36,671 bases of DNA. It comes from Tubiluchus corallicola (taxonomy: Eukaryota; Priapulida; Priapulimorpha; Priapulimorphida; Tubiluchidae). Below the pieces are notes generated by a model, which was not told where the DNA came from, made no database searches, and saw only the letters and a list, made by a program, of their open reading frames with translations. The translations under genes were made by a program, and so were the position numbers. Numbering within the stretch: position 1 is the stretch's first letter; each line of letters begins with the position of its first letter. The DNA lies in assembly GCA_030141605.1 (NCBI GenBank), contig JAQGDQ010000072.1, forward strand, positions 617,001-653,671, read 5' to 3'. Shown here piece after piece: positions 11,136-23,500 of the stretch.

Positions 11136-12471
11136 CTGCTAATGGACACGGATTTATGCACGTGCCTTACTGGACAAACATACTGTGTTTTGCTATGTGT
11201 ATGCTCCATATATGTATTTTGTATACCCACATACGAGTGCGCATTTTCCCAGGAATATAGGAAGTTAAAGAATCTAAGTTCATGAAACTAAGCCAGAAGT
11301 AGACCAATTGTTTTGCAGTTCTGTCTAAATTATAGAAAATTGCTGAAAGTGTTGAGATCATATCAACAATCATATGAGTTGGCGGTTGGAGCACGAGAAA
11401 TTGCAAAAAAAAAGTTCAAGAGCCGACTAGAGCAAAAAATGCCAGACAATATACGAGCAAACTGAAAAATAGAAACACATAAACAGGAAAAATGGAGAAT
11501 GGGTGAGGGAGGGTCTGAGGAAATGAAGAAGAATGAAACAAGAGAAAAAAGGTGAGAAAGAGAGAGTGAGAGATTATTTTAAACAATATTTTCCAGAAGT
11601 GCAACCTTTTGTAGCCAGCAGCATAATTTTATCACTTTAACATTGTTCAAATTTAGTAAGTTCGAAAAGCAATTTGTCAGCTGTGTCACCTGCACCAAAG
11701 CCCCGAACGGGGTGTCACTTGCTTTACTATTGTCTACAGAATCTTCACAATATTGTCAGATGTTAATGAATATGGTAGATTGGTAAATAGAAACATTAGT
11801 TGTCAATTTTATTAATTGATGCATTTGTTTTATTGCATTATGAATGCGAGTTAAAAATTATAAACTCTGTACATGTAACCGCCTCCTTTTCTTAATCCAC
11901 AGGTCCCGTTTATTTAGACTATTGACCCCAACTTGCTGAACTGGATACCTCAACGTCAAGGAAATTATTGATTCATGTCTGACAGATAATGCGCTGAAAG
12001 CTAGCACTATCAGTTGTATACAACTCGATTATAACATTAACCCTACAGACTGATTAAGAGGCAATGTAACCAGGGCACTCTGGTAATGTCAAGTGGAAGC
12101 TAGAAACTGTTATCACTATCCATTATCGTTATTGCTCGTTTATTTCACATACACACGTTCATAAACTGCTATCAGAAAATAGCCAATAATCAGATTATAA
12201 TGAATTTCATCAAAAATTTTATATATATTGAAGAATAGGACTGGAAAAAATCACATTTAATACACATTAGAACATAACATAAGTAGCTTTATTCCAGGCA
12301 AAAACAAGGTGATCATTTTATGATTCTCATGAAAAATTATGTGTAAAAGTTTGTGCCATGCACAAAAATGTAATACGTGAAAGAACGAAATAACACGATC
12401 ACACTTTAAAACTTAAATCTTGCTTTACTGAGATCGCATGTTTGCGTATTGTAGTTTAGTTCTCCAACTAG
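11136..12471. other. Non-coding; 3' flank or UTR of the 10-11 kb gene
   Basis: No protein-like frame was found. If the 10-11 kb exons are real, the first part is their 3' UTR. A strong acceptor-like site (TTTTCTTAATCCACAG, ending at 11902) leads into frames that close within about 12 codons, so I do not call an exon. Confidence 0.4.
11505..11575. repeat. Purine-rich GA tract
   Basis: About 70 nt almost entirely A and G, including AGAGAGAGTGAGAG. It is low-complexity sequence. In insects such GAGAG tracts can bind GAGA factor, but nothing else here points to a promoter. Confidence 0.6.
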
Positions 12472-12516
12472 TCTTAGATGTCAGATAATACTGACTATAT
12501 TATCTGACATCTAAGA
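12472..12516. repeat. Perfect 19-bp inverted repeat (hairpin)
   Basis: TCTTAGATGTCAGATAATA at 12472-12490 is matched exactly by its reverse complement at 12498-12516, with a 7-nt loop (CTGACTA). Pairing stops cleanly at both ends. The stem is shorter than a usual microRNA precursor, and the flanks do not extend it. It could be a transcribed small hairpin, a miniature palindromic element or a recent template-switch event. Confidence 0.85.
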
Positions 12517-12879
12517 ACTCATTGCTCATTTTATGCATTAAATTATTTTGGCTAATAATGATTGTTAGAATAACTATTTCTATAATCCTTTTCCAGAGGG
12601 AGAGAGAACAATTAATTTAAAGTTCTATTTCCCATGGCTGCTTGATATTCTATTATTCACAAAGCTACTTTTCAATTGATTTTATTGCATGGGTAGTATT
12701 TGAGCGAAATATTACTTTAACCACTTTAACAAGCTAAACTCTGTTATTCCGCAGCTATGGTAAAATTCTTCAAATATAGATATGGTATGCGAGCTTCTAC
12801 AATCTGTTTAGAAAACCATATTAATCAATTTAAATGTATATGTAATGCAAAAGTTATTTTGCGTAAATGTACGTATAAA

Positions 12880-13160
12880 ATTAGATGTCATGTTTTAACT
12901 CTTGTAATGGTTTATTAAAACATGTAATTTATAAAAGTGATGTTTTATATGCTTCAAAATTTTTGCCAGTTGGAGTATAATTTTAATGTACTTCTAATGT
13001 ATGTCATTTTTGTAAATATTTTAACTTATTTCTCTTCTTATTTTTCTGTAAATTGTAAGTTTATGTTTTTATAATTAGTTTTTTTAGTCATTATTGTATT
13101 TTTATGGCTTAAGACTATGTCTACGAGCTGAAATAAAAAACAAAATAATAATAATAATAA
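12880..13160 (+). mobile_element. Possible LINE 3' tail
   Basis: A T-rich untranslated-looking stretch ends with GAGCTGAAATAAAAAACAAA and then AATAATAATAATAATAAG. Many non-LTR retrotransposons end in an A-rich or short-repeat tail after such a sequence. No reverse transcriptase frame is visible upstream, so it would be heavily 5'-truncated. An ordinary gene 3' end with a poly(A) signal is the alternative. Confidence 0.3.
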
Positions 13161-14221
13161 GTATTGCTAATGGTAAAGTATGGAATGTTCGTTCGTTATT
13201 TGATAAATAGTACCAACTTCACATTAATCACCGTTGTCCGCATATTTTGCAGGGTGTGTTGCTAAATTTTTTAACACTGTTATACCTCCTACATAGGCAA
13301 GCTTATGCTGTGCTTAATGTAATCTATGTAGGGTTTTCAATTTTGTCTTATGTATAACTGGTTGCATAATGTTCAATATTCTACATATGAGTACTACCTA
13401 ATTTTATATGCCACCTGAACGTCTAAGATCAGCAAACAAAAGTACATCACGTGTTCTAGTGTAAGTACAATATCATTACAGACACGGTGGTACATATTTG
13501 ATTTGTAAACTGTTTATTGAAACACTCAATGCAGGTGTGGATTTAGTAACTAAGGGTTTTCTTTCGCTGAACAAAGGAAAGTCATTCCTGAAGTCGTCAA
13601 AAGTCAGAAGCGCGATTAATTTTTATCATATAAAAATATTGCGACTTTTTCCGTTTAAAAGAGATAAAATCCCATTTGTACGCACTATATTTTATAGTAA
13701 CATTTTTTCAGAATTCTTAAGTGTCTTGTCGAAACTTATCTGACTTCGATGTTTTCTATTGTATGGTTTGTTTTATTTAAATCGGTGTTTATTTGGTTTG
13801 ACTTTTGCAAAACTAGTTTTGTTGCTCGCCTTTACACACAACCGTCTAAGCATTTATGCACGTACACAAAAGTATCTAAATATTGTGTTATTGAATTTTT
13901 GCTAGATGCTTGCCGCTTTGTTCCGCTCTAGCAGTAGAAGTCGCCTCTGCCTTCAGCCTCCCACTGTTTTCTCTTATGATTGCAATTTCTCCACTTAAAA
14001 ATTGCTTGACCTTACTGTTGTTTAAAAAATACTTTTTAAACAGAAGATATATTTTACGGTACTTATTCCTGTTTGCTTATCAAGTTGAAAATATCCGATG
14101 GCAAATGTGGTGTGAACAAATACTGGGTCTCGACCATTGTACCTAATACAGTGTAAACTGTGTTTTCAATACCAGTTCCTAATTCCTAAGTACCATAGTT
14201 TGAGCAAACTAACACTTGGAA
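13161..14221. other. Non-coding, nothing recognised
   Basis: Open frames of 60-81 codons at 13498-14146 are rich in Phe, Leu, Ile and Lys, overlap each other in different frames, and resemble no family I know. I treat them as chance frames. Confidence 0.5.
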
Positions 14222-14342
14222 ATATTGTTTTGGTTTGGTGGTGAGCCAGTATATAGGATTGTGTCTGATATCATCACAAGGATATACCGGACGTAATCCA
14301 AAGGTTTCTGGTTCAAATCCAGGTCAATACCGAGTTTTTTGC
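14222..14342 (+). pseudogene. tRNA-derived element (SINE or tRNA relic)
   Basis: GGTTCAAATCC at 14310-14320 matches the RNA polymerase III B box, inside a T-arm-like stem (TCTGG...CCAGG). TGGTTTGGTGG at 14231-14241 is one base from an A-box consensus. The outer bases TATTG (near 14223) and CAATA (near 14325) could pair as an acceptor stem, and a TTTTTT pol III terminator follows at 14335. The A-B spacing (about 79 nt) is too long for an intact tRNA without an intron, so a tRNA-derived SINE or decayed tRNA fits best. Confidence 0.4.
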
Positions 14343-16330
14343 GTTCCCTTTACATTTCTGTCAAGTTTTGTTTCAGAATATACTTACGAGTTCGTCCCAT
14401 CATAGACCTGATTTGTTTAATCTGTAATTGAGAGATTTCTGAATGATAATATTAATATGTTTAAATGTTAAAATGAATATCAATATTAATGTGTTTCTTG
14501 TGTTAAAAGTCTCATGTACGTATGCTTATATAGTAATTTAGGACGTACAATTATATGCGAAAAAAGGAATAGTTAATCTTCAACTGTATGACTTTAGAGC
14601 ATGGTGAGTATTAATCATTTACCCAGGTACCTGCTCCAAATCTTCTCACTGCGTTCTATTACGGCTAATCCTTCTTGAGAGGATCACCTTGATTTATGTG
14701 CTGCTCTTTATCGGATTAGGAAGTAAGCCTGGTTACTGCGTAGCGCATATGCTCGTAAATACCTTCATTATACAGATACACGACATCGCTGCAGTCTGAA
14801 GTACGCGAAGCTCCCAGGCTTCTCATTGATACAACCCTGTTCCACGTGCGTTATTCTTATCTTTATTTAAGAAATATGCACTGCTGCATTAACATTTATA
14901 ACCTCATTTTATGCGTTTATTGAAGAGTTTTGGAGTTCCAGCGAAAGGGTCTGTTTGTAATAATAACTGGTATTAATTATAACTTTAAAGTGCATATATG
15001 TTAGATAGTTTATTTATTACAGTAACACTATCCAATCGTTCGGTCACTAAAATCTCTAGTTTCAATATCAGCGCTGGTATTTACCGTTTTTTTTATTAAA
15101 AATGTTGAAAATATGTTAGTGTAGTTATTAGGTAATGTTTAATTCTTGATAATGCACTGCTGTTGTTGGAACATGTTTTCGAATGGCTTACTATTGCCCT
15201 TCAATGATTAGCAGATGTTGTGTGTAATATCGACATTTAGTATGGATTAAAATTATCTACAAAATAAGCCTACTGTTACTAAAAAATGTACTTGATAAAA
15301 CATTACTTATGTAGACTTAAAATAGTTTTCCAGCAGTAGGAGTGTGGGTTGATCTGTTATGCATATTAGATGTGGGGTGTTGCACAACATCTTTTGTTTT
15401 CTTGTTTATAGCAAAACATTATCATTATGTGTATGACATTAACACAAGAATTAACGATTACTTTTTGGGAGATTTTTAAATGCTTCTACAATTCAAGTCT
15501 AATAAATATTAATAAGTATGCTGGTACTTCGTCAGCATGGTCAGCATAATCTCCTATAACTTATGTAGTTAGACCTTGAAGCCCTTGCTCATATTTGAGT
15601 AACTATTCGTTTTAATTTTTTTAAGTATTTGGATCTGGATGCCAATGTAGTTAGATATATGAATTTGTTTGTAGGTTTTCACTGCATTTTATAATTTTCT
15701 TAAAATTTAAGACTTTATTAGTTGTGCATAAATGTACTGTACAAATGCCAGATTAATATTTAGACTTAGTACTACGTAGTAGTAAAACAGTGATATAGTA
15801 ATAAAATTTTAAATTGAATAAAAATCCCGCAGTGAACAAACAGGGAAAAGGAAAGAAAGGGAACAGCTTTTCGTACTATCATTGTATTTCTTTCCTTGTC
15901 AATGTGATATCCTTTTACTATTAATAATATAAATAAAAAACTCCCCCAAGAATTAATTTAGTAGTTCTAGTTTGTAGTCAAGTTAGAAATGGATGGATAA
16001 CTGTAATTTTTATGCGAGACGAAAGGGAGCTTTCGACTTTCACAAGTTTTGTGCGTGTGCACGTGTGCGTTTGACGACTTCCTGTTGTTGGGTAGCGGTG
16101 CTTATTTCAACAGCGTGAAGTAACCAATCATTAAAGGCTTTGCCGATGACTCACCCCCACTCCTCTTTGCGCTCAATCAACACGGGCGCAGAATGAGACT
16201 AGCTATACAGCGTTCATTGTGTGACATGTTTTCGCAGTAATATTTCTTTATTCTGTAATATGCTGCTTATAAACACAGAGATAATTTAGTGTAAGGCGTG
16301 GTGTATCATCCGAATATACTTTTATTTGGT
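14343..16330. other. Non-coding, nothing recognised until a GC-richer block
   Basis: No gene is visible. From about 16000 to 16330 the sequence becomes richer in G, C and CpG (for example GACGAAAGGGAGCTTTCGAC and ACACGGGCGCAGAATGAG). That fits a 5' UTR or promoter just upstream of the candidate first exon at 16331. Confidence 0.35.
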
Positions 16331-16339
16331 ATGACCAAG
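16331..16339 (+). CDS. Candidate alternative first exon of PTB (MTK)
   Basis: ATG ACC AAG is followed directly by a strong donor, AAG|GTAAGA, in phase 0. The first certain PTB exon (30174) begins in phase 0 with RGSDEL, so the splice would give MTK-RGSDEL. Vertebrate PTBP1 has TK-RGSDEL at the same junction, and this KR pair belongs to its bipartite nuclear localisation signal. A GC-richer leader lies upstream. Against it: the exon carries only three codons, and the intron would be 13.8 kb. A chance ATG before a donor cannot be excluded. Confidence 0.4.
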
Positions 16340-17394
16340 GTAAGATCGTTGATATACGCTAATAATATTATAGTGCAACTGCTGTTTCGCATACTACAGT
16401 ATGTTATTGTGTGAGTATGATTAGTGACTGTATTTCGTATTGAGTGTGTAACCTACTGCTTGCTTACACAAAGATGTCGCTGTTGTTAAGGGTACAGTAT
16501 TAGAGGCGGTTTTGCTCGAACTGCAAAATATAACTACATGTTAGTACTGCACATAGTAACGTCATAATAAATGAAGAAGTCACTTGGAAAATCATAATTA
16601 ACTGTTGTACAAATTTACGTTTAGCGTGCACATTATTCCTAAGTTATTAATATTGTGCATTATAATTTTCGCCATGGTTGCGTTAACAAAAATTAGTCTT
16701 ATAAAATTATGGCAAAGCTCGAAAATTCGAATCTGTAGATGTGTAAAAATCACTGAAATCAGTCATGCATTTGGGCTTAGTTCACTACTTATTCACAGTT
16801 TGTGCAAGCACGATAAATTTAAGTAATTTGCGAAAAAAAAACTTGAACTAATTTTATTCTTTTGCTCGTATGTAAAAACTTTCTATTTTAATAAAGCCAA
16901 AAAAACAATTTTTGGGAAAATCCTTGAAGATAGCTAACTTGAAAGCATATGCTATGGGCATCTGAACGTGTTTGAGACACTGCTGTCGGTTCAATGATTC
17001 ATTTTCGAGGGATATCTTTGATAATAACCTTTCGATGCAGTAGCAGTGCCGTTGATTTCATTACAAGTGCCCTCCATTAAGCTCTATTTTGGATCGTGAA
17101 TAAATGTGGAACTTGGACATAGTCATAATTTAAGCGGCGCTACCATTACGAATTGGGTAGGACGATTAAGATCGTCCCGTGTGAATGGCTTTTTGTTTCA
17201 AGAATATTAGTTATGATCAAACAAATCCAGCTTTACTGCTTAAGCTGTATTGTACTGTTACTAGTTGCATAAATAAATCTGGGTTTCCAAGCAATGTGTA
17301 GTTCATGAAGGGTGAACAAAAATTAGTTGTGGCAGGATTAGTTGTACAGGTAGTACCAGGACAAATTTGAGTCAGTATCAACATGTACAGCATG

Positions 17395-17436
17395 ATATAT
17401 ATATATATGTATATATATATACATATATATATATAA
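17395..17436. repeat. (TA)n palindrome
   Basis: Alternating AT broken by GTA and its complement TAC, so that the whole block is nearly self-complementary and could extrude as a cruciform. Confidence 0.85.
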
Positions 17437-18361
17437 TGTAAACGCAGTCCTGTAAAGATACGTGATCATTTTCGTCGAACTTGCTAGAAAAAATGTTTTT
17501 GGTCTGAGCTCGGTTTTACAATAACGAACATTTTTTCTTCTCAGTAACAGTTTTGTAATGTTTTTGAAACCTGCTAAACTTGAAACTTTGGTTTTTAAAT
17601 GTTTTGTAGTATAGGCTATAGTGCTATAGTGCATGTAGTACATTTCGTGGACCAGCTCTATTCATGATGCTTCTCACAAAAAAGTAAGAGATCGAAGGTT
17701 CTCTTGGTTTCATGGTAGTTCATTCTGTGTCAGCTCACCTAGATTTGTTAGAACTTCCTATGTGACCATCTCAGATATGGTTGAAAAAATTCTCAAAATA
17801 CCACATTACCTGTGATGGACACACAAAATTTTAGAGCTGAGTACCTTCTTGAGTTAGTAATTTTTAAAATAATTTTAGCATGTTTGAGCTTCCATATATT
17901 AAAAATTAACTGTGTGGGTAACATTTTATATCAGTAACTGTGTTTCAAGTTACACACCTGTCAGAATACTTCCATCTTATTTTATTTTTTAGATACATGC
18001 CTTCAAAAACTCGAATTTTATCTCCACAAATTAAAACTTGCAGATTTACAGAAGCCATGGCGCAGAAGTAAAGAGGCTGATTCAGCCTGATTGCTTTTAT
18101 ATTGTAGGTGTGTCTTAACCACGTGAAACTTAATCCGCTGGTACTTTTGTAGCTGAGTGCATACACACATGAGCAAATTATAATGAGTGTCTAAAATGAG
18201 CGGTTTCCGAAAAATAAATGGCGAAAAATGGCTTCTAGTCCTTGAGTTATTTCACTATGTAGGCGACCATTGAAGCCATTCAAATTTTCACAGTAAAAGT
18301 ACACTAGTAACCTGTCTACTTGTAGTCCAATCTTCAGCATTAAGCCAAACTTCCTTCTATT

Positions 18362-18650
18362 TCTATAGATCTTCTATTGTCACCATATTTAAGAATAGGC
18401 TAAAGATGCCATCATTTGGACAAACAAAATATAAAATGTACCGGTTTATTTACCCAAGTTGCAATGCATGGCAGAGCACGTTTTTTTAAATACACTAAAC
18501 TTCACATAGACTTATTATTACCTCATTCAAGAATAGGCCTACAGATTAAAAAGAAATGCCATAATTCGGATTAAACAAAAAATAAAATCTACTGTTTTTT
18601 TTACTTAAATTACAAGGCATGGCGGAAACACATCTTTAGTACACAAAAAA
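18362..18650. repeat. Diverged tandem duplication, unit about 138 bp
   Basis: AAGAATAGGC starts matching blocks at 18391 and 18529. Both continue through GATGCCAT/AAATGCCAT, a CAAACAAA(A)TA(T)AAA block, a TTTACYYAARTT block, GCATGGC and a final ACAC-containing run. The copies differ by many substitutions and small indels, so the duplication is old. No coding frame is shared. Confidence 0.7.
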
Positions 18651-18680
18651 CCTTGGCTCGCCAGCGAAAAACCTTGGCTC
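18645..18680. repeat. Two copies of AAAAACCTTGGCTC
   Basis: A short direct repeat with a 21-bp period (AAAAACCTTGGCTCGCCAGCG, then a second AAAAACCTTGGCTC), sitting at the end of the larger tandem duplication. Confidence 0.8.
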
Positions 18681-20528
18681 AGAGTGTAACTATGTGCTAT
18701 ATGTATGCACCACTAAGCTCATGTGTTTTGTGCCATTCTTGCTAAATATATTAGCTGTTCATGGAAATTTCCTGCTTTGCTTGTGGTTATGATTTGGTCG
18801 ATTAAAGTACTTAAATCGCCACACTGTTTGTTGAGTCGTGTATGCGTGAACATCCGCACTATTTTGTGGTTTTGTCGAATGAAATCTATAACACGCATGT
18901 TATGAAACCGTTTTCAGATCAATTGCACAGCTGCTGCATATTGTTACGTTCAAAATCATTAAAGTCATTTGAGTAATAATATTAACTGAGTGATTATGAG
19001 TGAGCACAGTTACGGAACGCAAAGCCTGGGAGCCAAATGGACAGGTAGCTGCCTAGAAATCCAGTTCTGGGATATGAACGAACTGATTTCAGTGGTTTAC
19101 CTCAGACCGTTTCCCTGATAAAGAGATGTTGAATCCTGACTTGCAGAATGTCGCTTCGCTTGCCAAACGGCGAAAAAAGAAAATTAGTAATAATAATAAC
19201 GCTTTAATAATCCATTACTTGGATGAATTGCATAGGAGTTTTTGGACTGACTAGCAAAGTTAATCATTAGTGGCATTGTTGTACATAGTAGAAAGCTTAG
19301 GTAGAAATTACAGAATGGGTGGCTGTTTGATTTTAGAGCCATTTTTTGAAAGAAATTAGTTATTTTATTTCCTTCAGATTATGTTAAAACTAAGCCAATT
19401 GTAAGAGTTTGTTTTAGTGGTATTTAGTAACTGTTGTTGTTATATGCCGAAATTTTGAAACTCATCCAGTATTACCGATATTTTCAATATGCCCAACAAA
19501 ATGGCTACCGCTAACCTATAGATCATAAAGGCCGTATCTTGGCTATTTGTACAGGACGGATGATGATGGTTTTTACAAGGTCAAGGAACCCAAGTGTGAT
19601 GCTTAAAAGCTCCTGTAATAACTTCCCATTTAGGATTTCTAGGTGGTCACAAATACCCCTGCTCTCGAATTATATTAGCCTTATCACATCTTTACTGCAG
19701 ATAGGATAATGATTTTTATATCCAAATGTAGATTTTAATAGTCAAGAAATTTATTCTTACTCAGTAAAATTCTCACAGGCATCATTTCAATAAGAAATCT
19801 AAGATGGCTGACCTGGCTACCAAGATGACACAAATGCATTCTAATGTAAATAAAATGGTAATTCACTGTCCTGTTATATGTTTTGAACATTTCTGATGCG
19901 TGCAAACATATACGTCTTGTTGGGCGTACTCCAACAGATACTGCAGGTGCTGGTGGAAATGCTTTCACTAGGAACAAGTCTTTACGTGTTCTGTCAACTG
20001 ACGTGCATATGCTGGCATATATAATATATAATATAAGATTCTGTAATGGTAAGCTTTATGCAAATTGAGCTTGAAAATTAAGCTTTCGATTCGAACCAAG
20101 ATAAAATCGTTTCTCAGAAGTCCGTAGCCATTCAACTCCATTAGGTCGATTAAAACACATTACAGTCCTTGTCGTGTAACAACAAGGGAAAACGTTTGGT
20201 AAACTTTATCGTTTATTTTGTACAAGTCTCTGCACAGTCCGTGCAAATGAAGGATTCACAAGTTTTAAAACTGTTGCAAACTGCCCCTTAGCTAAGTTGA
20301 GATGGTCAGGTCAGGAGGACATTCCGAGGATTTTACAAAATTGCAAGCTTGTCAACTTGTCCGATGATCCCCATGCTGCCATGTTAAGGAAAAATTATTA
20401 ATTATGTATTCATTCAGGTTGGCAAGTTTTTTATAAAACATTTTTATTTTTCAAACGAAAATAATCTTTGGCTGACAGTAATTAAGCTAATACTCCTCAG
20501 ATATTACAGCATAGCGCAATTTAAACTA

Positions 20529-20560
20529 ACACAACAACAACAACATTAACAACAACAAAC
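20529..20560. repeat. (ACA)n microsatellite
   Basis: AACAACAACAACAACATT followed by AACAACAACAAAC. It is an ordinary trinucleotide repeat. Confidence 0.8.
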
Positions 20561-23500
20561 TAGGAGGAAAGTGAATGGACTACCTAAGATAAATCGAAGC
20601 AAAGGGTAAGAGGAAGGAAAGTTATTGTGGTCGCCAGTTGATACCTTTAGTAGCACCTGTAAAATTTTGAACTAAGTTAAATACAAGAACATTTTGATCA
20701 TAATTAGGGGTAAGTAATGTATTACCAAACAACATGGTAGAGACTTTATGCCATGGATTCATGCAACTGACGTTGACTGGAAGGGCATTGGAAGCAATGA
20801 AACAAGTTATCAAAATTGCACGGCAATTGCTCTGCTCGCATACAAAGAGCAGTCAAGCAAGTAATGTTTTACATCTTCAGTATGGCAGGTTGGCAGTTTG
20901 TTCCTAGGTTCAGTCCTGCATCACACTGCCCCCCTCTAGGAACTATAAGCATGATAATCTCACTTCATAAGTGTACAGTTTTCTGCCGCGATGAAAAGCC
21001 GTGTTCCCTCCTCCTGTCCAACGCTTGTCTGGTTCTTCATATTGCTATTGCTCCTTGAACAGAAGAAGAATGGGCTGAGAATTTTAGTAAATGGTGTTTT
21101 AATGTTCTAAATACAGTATGAATTACGTGCGCTATTCAGACGTACGGCAGCCATTAAGGCCTTCTGCGGTCACATAACAAGGAATTCATTCGTTTTCAGC
21201 CTATCTGCCGTTTTTAAACATTTTGTTTGATTCAAACAAATTTCAATTAGAAAAGGACCGCGTGCTAGATAGACCTAGATCGTGATTGGCCAGACCTAAT
21301 GTAAACCATCATTCTAAGACGTGCTCCAACCGAACCTGATTTTTGCTAAGTGAGATTCTTAGGACGACTTCTTTCGCTTTGAAACATTTGCGCAAGTTTG
21401 TTATGATGGTTAGAGTTTTCTTTTGTAGAGGACAAAACACGAGAAGAATTTTTCATTTGTCGCAACAAAAATCTTAAATAATTTATTAATTTCATTGGTT
21501 TGAAACTACAGGTGTGTGCAATGTGAGCCTACAATGTTGTGCACGCTTCAGCAAGCGAAGATTTCTTGCTTTCCAGCTTTTATGGCTTTGAAAAAGCTCT
21601 GTCAAGTGGCATATTGAAATCTGAATAGCTGTAATTATGTTATTTCTATAAGAAGTGGAAAACGTTATAAGTAAATGGTACAGTTTAGACTGTGGAGGTG
21701 GCTGGCACAATGAGTAGTTAGTAATAACGTACCTAAATTGCTGTTGATGCTATCTATTTTATTTACTATCTAAAGATAATGCATAAAGGCATAAAGTCAT
21801 AATGCAATTTTTGCTTTATTTCCGTTAATATTATCTTTAAGCAAAATGTTAGGTTTTCAGCCCTGAATTGTTGCTGAAATTTTATTTGGAAAAGGGAATA
21901 TTATATTAAGGAAGTGCGTGTTGCGGTGGTAGCCCTTCATTTGCACATAATCGCATCCATTCATTCAATTTCGGTGTTTGACCGGGTTTACGAGAGTTTT
22001 GTGTACAGTATGCGGAAATATGTGGCGTGCAATAAAGTGGTGCACTTTTCTCGGAGACTCGTTTACATTTCTAGTTCCGGACTTTGGTTTTTTGCTTTCT
22101 TAATCGTAAATTCTAATTATCGCTGGTGAATCAACATTGCGCTGTTGAGCGATTTTTTTTTCAATTTGTCTATCTGGTTCATTAAATATTGATTGATACA
22201 TCAAAAAACATTATTTTGACGAATTTTCAGTCATCAAGTGTTAGCGCAGAACAGTTCAGACTTTCTGGAATTTTCACTGTCGCGATGATTGCATAATGGT
22301 CATTACACAATGGTCAATACAGCTGTTAAATATAATCTGAAAAATGCGAACTTATATCACAATTAGTGACTAAAACAAAAAATAAATGGAGTTATTCTGC
22401 AAGAACAAGAAATGCGCATTTGCTTCGCGACTCAGCAGTTATCAGCAGTAAGCTTTGAACATAGAATGTTTGGGTATTTAAACTGCATTTAATAATAGTT
22501 GTTAGGTGAAAGACTAAGCTTTGCTGGGTCATATTCACTGTTTATTTGGCGGAGGGAAGTATAGTCGCGCAGAATCATGTGGCTGAATTCTATGTTCAAA
22601 ATGATTCATAGAAAACGCCGGACATTCGCTGAGATTTTCGTGTGACTGTGTTTGTTTCTTCAATACGCTACCCAAACAGTTAATTATTCTAAGGCGTTAT
22701 TTATATTTGTAACCTGATTTCTATGCGTATTCCCTAGCCGTAATGAGCGTTCTCTGACCAACACTGGCTTTAATACACCAAACCAATTTCACTCAATGTT
22801 TAGGCGTGGGTGGAATTTCTGCAATGAAAGTGCAAATTTAGCAGATTCAAAATGAATGTATAAATGTTTCACGGTATTTTGTGGATGTTTTACAAAAGTA
22901 GTCTATGTGTGTCCATTAAGTTAATGAAAGGTTGATTATAATTACAGCTGTCATATTTTCGTGTTCGTAAATTTCAAGTTTGTTACACTTTGCAGAAAAG
23001 TTGGCACCTTCCTAATACTTTTAAAAGTTTTTCCGTGTTTTTCATTACGAAATTCACGGCGAACCTTCTATTTCAAATATACGTTTACCTAGCGGGCTTG
23101 TAAACTAACTAAATTTCGCCGGCCAAAATATCGAATAACTGGATTATTAATTCGCGTTGGCCGTACAGGATGCCTGAACATATATTCCTTTCAGTAGCTT
23201 GAGAGATCAACAGTAATATTATTGGCGCCTTACATAGTCATTTTTCTTCGAATCTGACCGAAGTTAAAATAGCCTGCAAGCAAATTGTTTTAAACTTTAA
23301 CAGCTAGCTAGATCATCGTACTCGACCTTGTTTTGCGCGTTGCTGTGTCCTACTTTATAACTGGCAATTTTTGGTATTTATAATCTTTCTCTGACGTGGA
23401 CTTTGGACATAATGTTAGGGCGAGGCTCGCTGTTCATGGGGTATGCTTTGTATATCCTGTAAGTACAGTAATCGCGACATTTATGATCGCGCCAGTTTAC

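Noticed and set aside
20080-20110. Minus-strand GGTTCGAATCG resembling a pol III B box
   Set aside because: No T-stem of useful length, no A box at a fitting distance and no terminator.
23411-23457. ATG exon MLGRGSLFMGYALYI before a CCT|GTAAGT donor, as another PTB first exon
   Set aside because: Its phase is 2, incompatible with the RGSDEL exon, and no other partner exon was found.
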